Shown here in pieces: positions 62,726 to 64,000 of a DNA stretch of 64,000 nucleotides. This DNA is from JAVVHH01 sp965199585 (GTDB taxonomy: Bacteria; Pseudomonadota; Alphaproteobacteria; Acetobacterales; Acetobacteraceae), in contig CBDASI010000002.1 in NCBI GenBank assembly GCA_965199585.1, forward strand, positions 744,001-808,000. The letters run 5' to 3'. The number at the start of each line of letters is the position of its first letter. Position 1 is the stretch's first letter. The position numbers and the translations under genes are program-made. The notes under the pieces were generated by a model. That model was not told the DNA's origin. It worked only from the letters and a program-made list of their open reading frames with translations, and searched no databases.

Positions 62726-64000
62726 TTAGTGGGCGCTGGCGCCTGACGCGCCGATCCCGGTCTGGGAGCGGACGTATTGCGCATCGAACTCCTGCGCCTC
62801 GGCTCTTGCCTGCCGCGAAGTGTCGAACTTGGACACCAGCCAACAGCCCAAGAACGCCAGCGGCATGGAGAACAGCGCCGGGTTGTCGTACGGGAAGATC
62901 GCCGCCGCGTTGCCGAACACCGTCACCCAGATCGCCTTGCTCAATACGGTAAGCACCACCGCGGTGATCAGCCCGAGCCAGCCGCCGACCGCAGCCCCGG
63001 TCGTCGTCAGCCCGCGCCAGTACATCGACAGCAGTAGCACCGGGAAGTTCGAGCTCGCTGCGATGGCGAAGGCGAGCCCCACCATGAAGGCGATGTTCTG
63101 CTTCTCGAACGCGATCCCCAGGATGATCGCCAGGATGCCCAACGCGACCGTCGCCACCTTGGAGACGCGGATCTCGGCCGCCTCGTTGGCCTGCCCGCGG
63201 CGGAACACGCTGGCATACAGGTCATGGCTCACCGCGCTGGCGCCCGATAGCGTCAGCCCCGACACCACGGCCAGGATGGTCGCGAACGCCACGGCGCAGA
63301 TGAAGCCGAAGAACACGTCGCCACCCACGGCGCGCGCGAGATGGATCGCCGCCATGTTGGTGCCGCCCTTCAGCCCGCCACCCGCGACCAGGTAGTCCGG
63401 GTTGGTGCTGACCAGCACGATGGCGCCGAAGCCGATGACGAAGGTCAGGATGTAGAAATAGCCGATGAACGTCGTCGCCCAGAACACCGACTTGCGGGCC
63501 TCCTTGGCATCGCCGACCGTAAAGAAGCGCATCAGAATATGCGGCAGCCCGGCCGTGCCGAACATCAGCGCGATGCCCAGCGAGATCGTCGTCACCTTGT
63601 CGGTCACGAAGCTCCCGGGCGCCATGATCGCCTGCCCCTTCGGCGACACGGCGACCGCCTTGGCGAACAATCCCTGCACGCTCCAGCCCACCGAGTGCAG
63701 CACCATGAGCGCCATGAACGTCGCGCCGCCGAGCAACAGCACGGCCTTGATGATCTGCACCCAGGTCGTGGCCAACATGCCGCCGAACGTCACGTAGCAG
63801 ATCATCAACACGCCGACGATGATGACGGCATAAAGATAAGGCAGCCCGAACAGCAGTTGGATCAGCTGCCCGGCGCCGACCATCTGCGCGATGAGGTAGA
63901 ACGCGACCACGACCAGCGTTCCGGTCGCGGCGAGCGAGCGCATCGGCGTCGGCGCGAGCCGGAACGAGACGACGTCGGCGAAGGTGAAGCGACCGAGGTT
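62726..64000 (-). CDS. actP: Cation/acetate symporter ActP, 5' end outside the window
   Basis: A sodium/solute symporter (SSS family), cut at its N-terminus by the window edge; the reading frame is open to the last base, starting there with FTFADVVSFRLAPTP. Visible parts include YLIAQMVGAGQLIQLLFGLP, GTAGLPHILMRFFTV, FICAVAFATILAVVSGLTLSG with unbroken membrane helices, and SSNFPVLLLSMYWRG. The family takes up acetate, pyruvate or propionate with sodium or protons. The true start lies beyond the window. Confidence 0.9.
   Translation of the reverse strand, partial: NLGRFTFADVVSFRLAPTPMRSLAATGTLVVVAFYLIAQMVGAGQLIQLLFGLPYLYAVIIVGVLMICYVTFGGMLATTWVQIIKAVLLLGGATFMALMVLHSVGWSVQGLFAKAVAVSPKGQAIMAPGSFVTDKVTTISLGIALMFGTAGLPHILMRFFTVGDAKEARKSVFWATTFIGYFYILTFVIGFGAIVLVSTNPDYLVAGGGLKGGTNMAAIHLARAVGGDVFFGFICAVAFATILAVVSGLTLSGASAVSHDLYASVFRRGQANEAAEIRVSKVATVALGILAIILGIAFEKQNIAFMVGLAFAIAASSNFPVLLLSMYWRGLTTTGAAVGGWLGLITAVVLTVLSKAIWVTVFGNAAAIFPYDNPALFSMPLAFLGCWLVSKFDTSRQARAEAQEFDAQYVRSQTGIGASGASAH

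Overview
The window is a GC-rich chromosomal segment, almost wall to wall with genes. No gene-free stretch exceeds 300 bases; the longest, about 240 bases, lies between cspA and groEL. Gene content points to an alphaproteobacterium, most probably of the Rhodospirillales/Acetobacteraceae type. The signs are a SUF operon as the visible Fe-S system, Usg, a METTL20-type methyltransferase beside ubiA, CtaA, a cox-type molybdenum-hydroxylase maturation set and a PEP-CTERM protein. This assignment is inference from gene families; there is no rRNA here. I see no phage, transposase, CRISPR array or replication origin.

Layout. 0-2.2 kb: the 3' part of a DUF6065-like gene that looks frameshifted, convergent with a winged-helix/TPR regulator. 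2.4-8.8 kb: a compact minus-strand SUF operon (Rrf2 regulator-sufB-C-D-S-U-T-A). 8.9-17.3 kb: dihydroorotase and a catalase-like peroxidase on plus, facing a minus-strand operon of gluconate 5-dehydrogenase, idonate dehydrogenase and 5-oxoprolinase, then a membrane-anchored J-domain protein. 17.4-20.4 kb: cspA, groES-groEL with two CIRCE-like operators around one promoter, and usg. 20.4-25.3 kb: a VTT protein and a glycosyltransferase on minus; ctaA, tldD and an SGNH hydrolase on plus. 25.3-29 kb: a second regulator paralogous to the first, and gshA. 29-32.8 kb: ubiA, a protein methyltransferase, an MFS carrier and a YihY/BrkB protein. 32.9-38 kb: fabI-aroC-unknown operon on minus, pdxH and a universal stress protein on plus, a 47-codon gene and tRNA-Pro(UGG). 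38-41 kb: DUF192, histone-deacetylase-like and DUF1330 genes, and a methylisocitrate-lyase-like enzyme. 41-46.5 kb: a plus-strand maturation cluster for molybdenum hydroxylases (coxG, coxD, coxE, a split XdhC, and a fused molybdopterin-binding/nucleotidyltransferase protein) without the enzyme itself. 46.5-53.7 kb: a PEP-CTERM SGNH protein, a four-gene peptide/nickel-type ABC transporter, its convergent binding protein and an SDR. 53.7-64 kb: copC-copD, metY followed in frame by an OHCU decarboxylase/HIU hydrolase fusion, an alpha/beta hydrolase, a GNAT enzyme with a structured leader, a DUF815 ATPase, yajC, sodB, a short squalene/phytoene-synthase-like protein and a cut-off actP.

Most genes sit in operons joined by ATGA, GTGA, TTGA or TGATG overlaps, and I used these junctions to choose starts. 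Functional themes are Fe-S, heme, molybdenum and copper handling, oxidative and heat stress, and central biosynthesis. I found no clearly new multi-gene system. The best leads are the CIRCE-flanked groE promoter, the long-range helix that would cover the GNAT ribosome-binding site, two genes whose family N-termini run past every canonical start up to the preceding stop codon, a regulator that has lost its BTAD domain, and an unrecognised protein co-transcribed with aroC.
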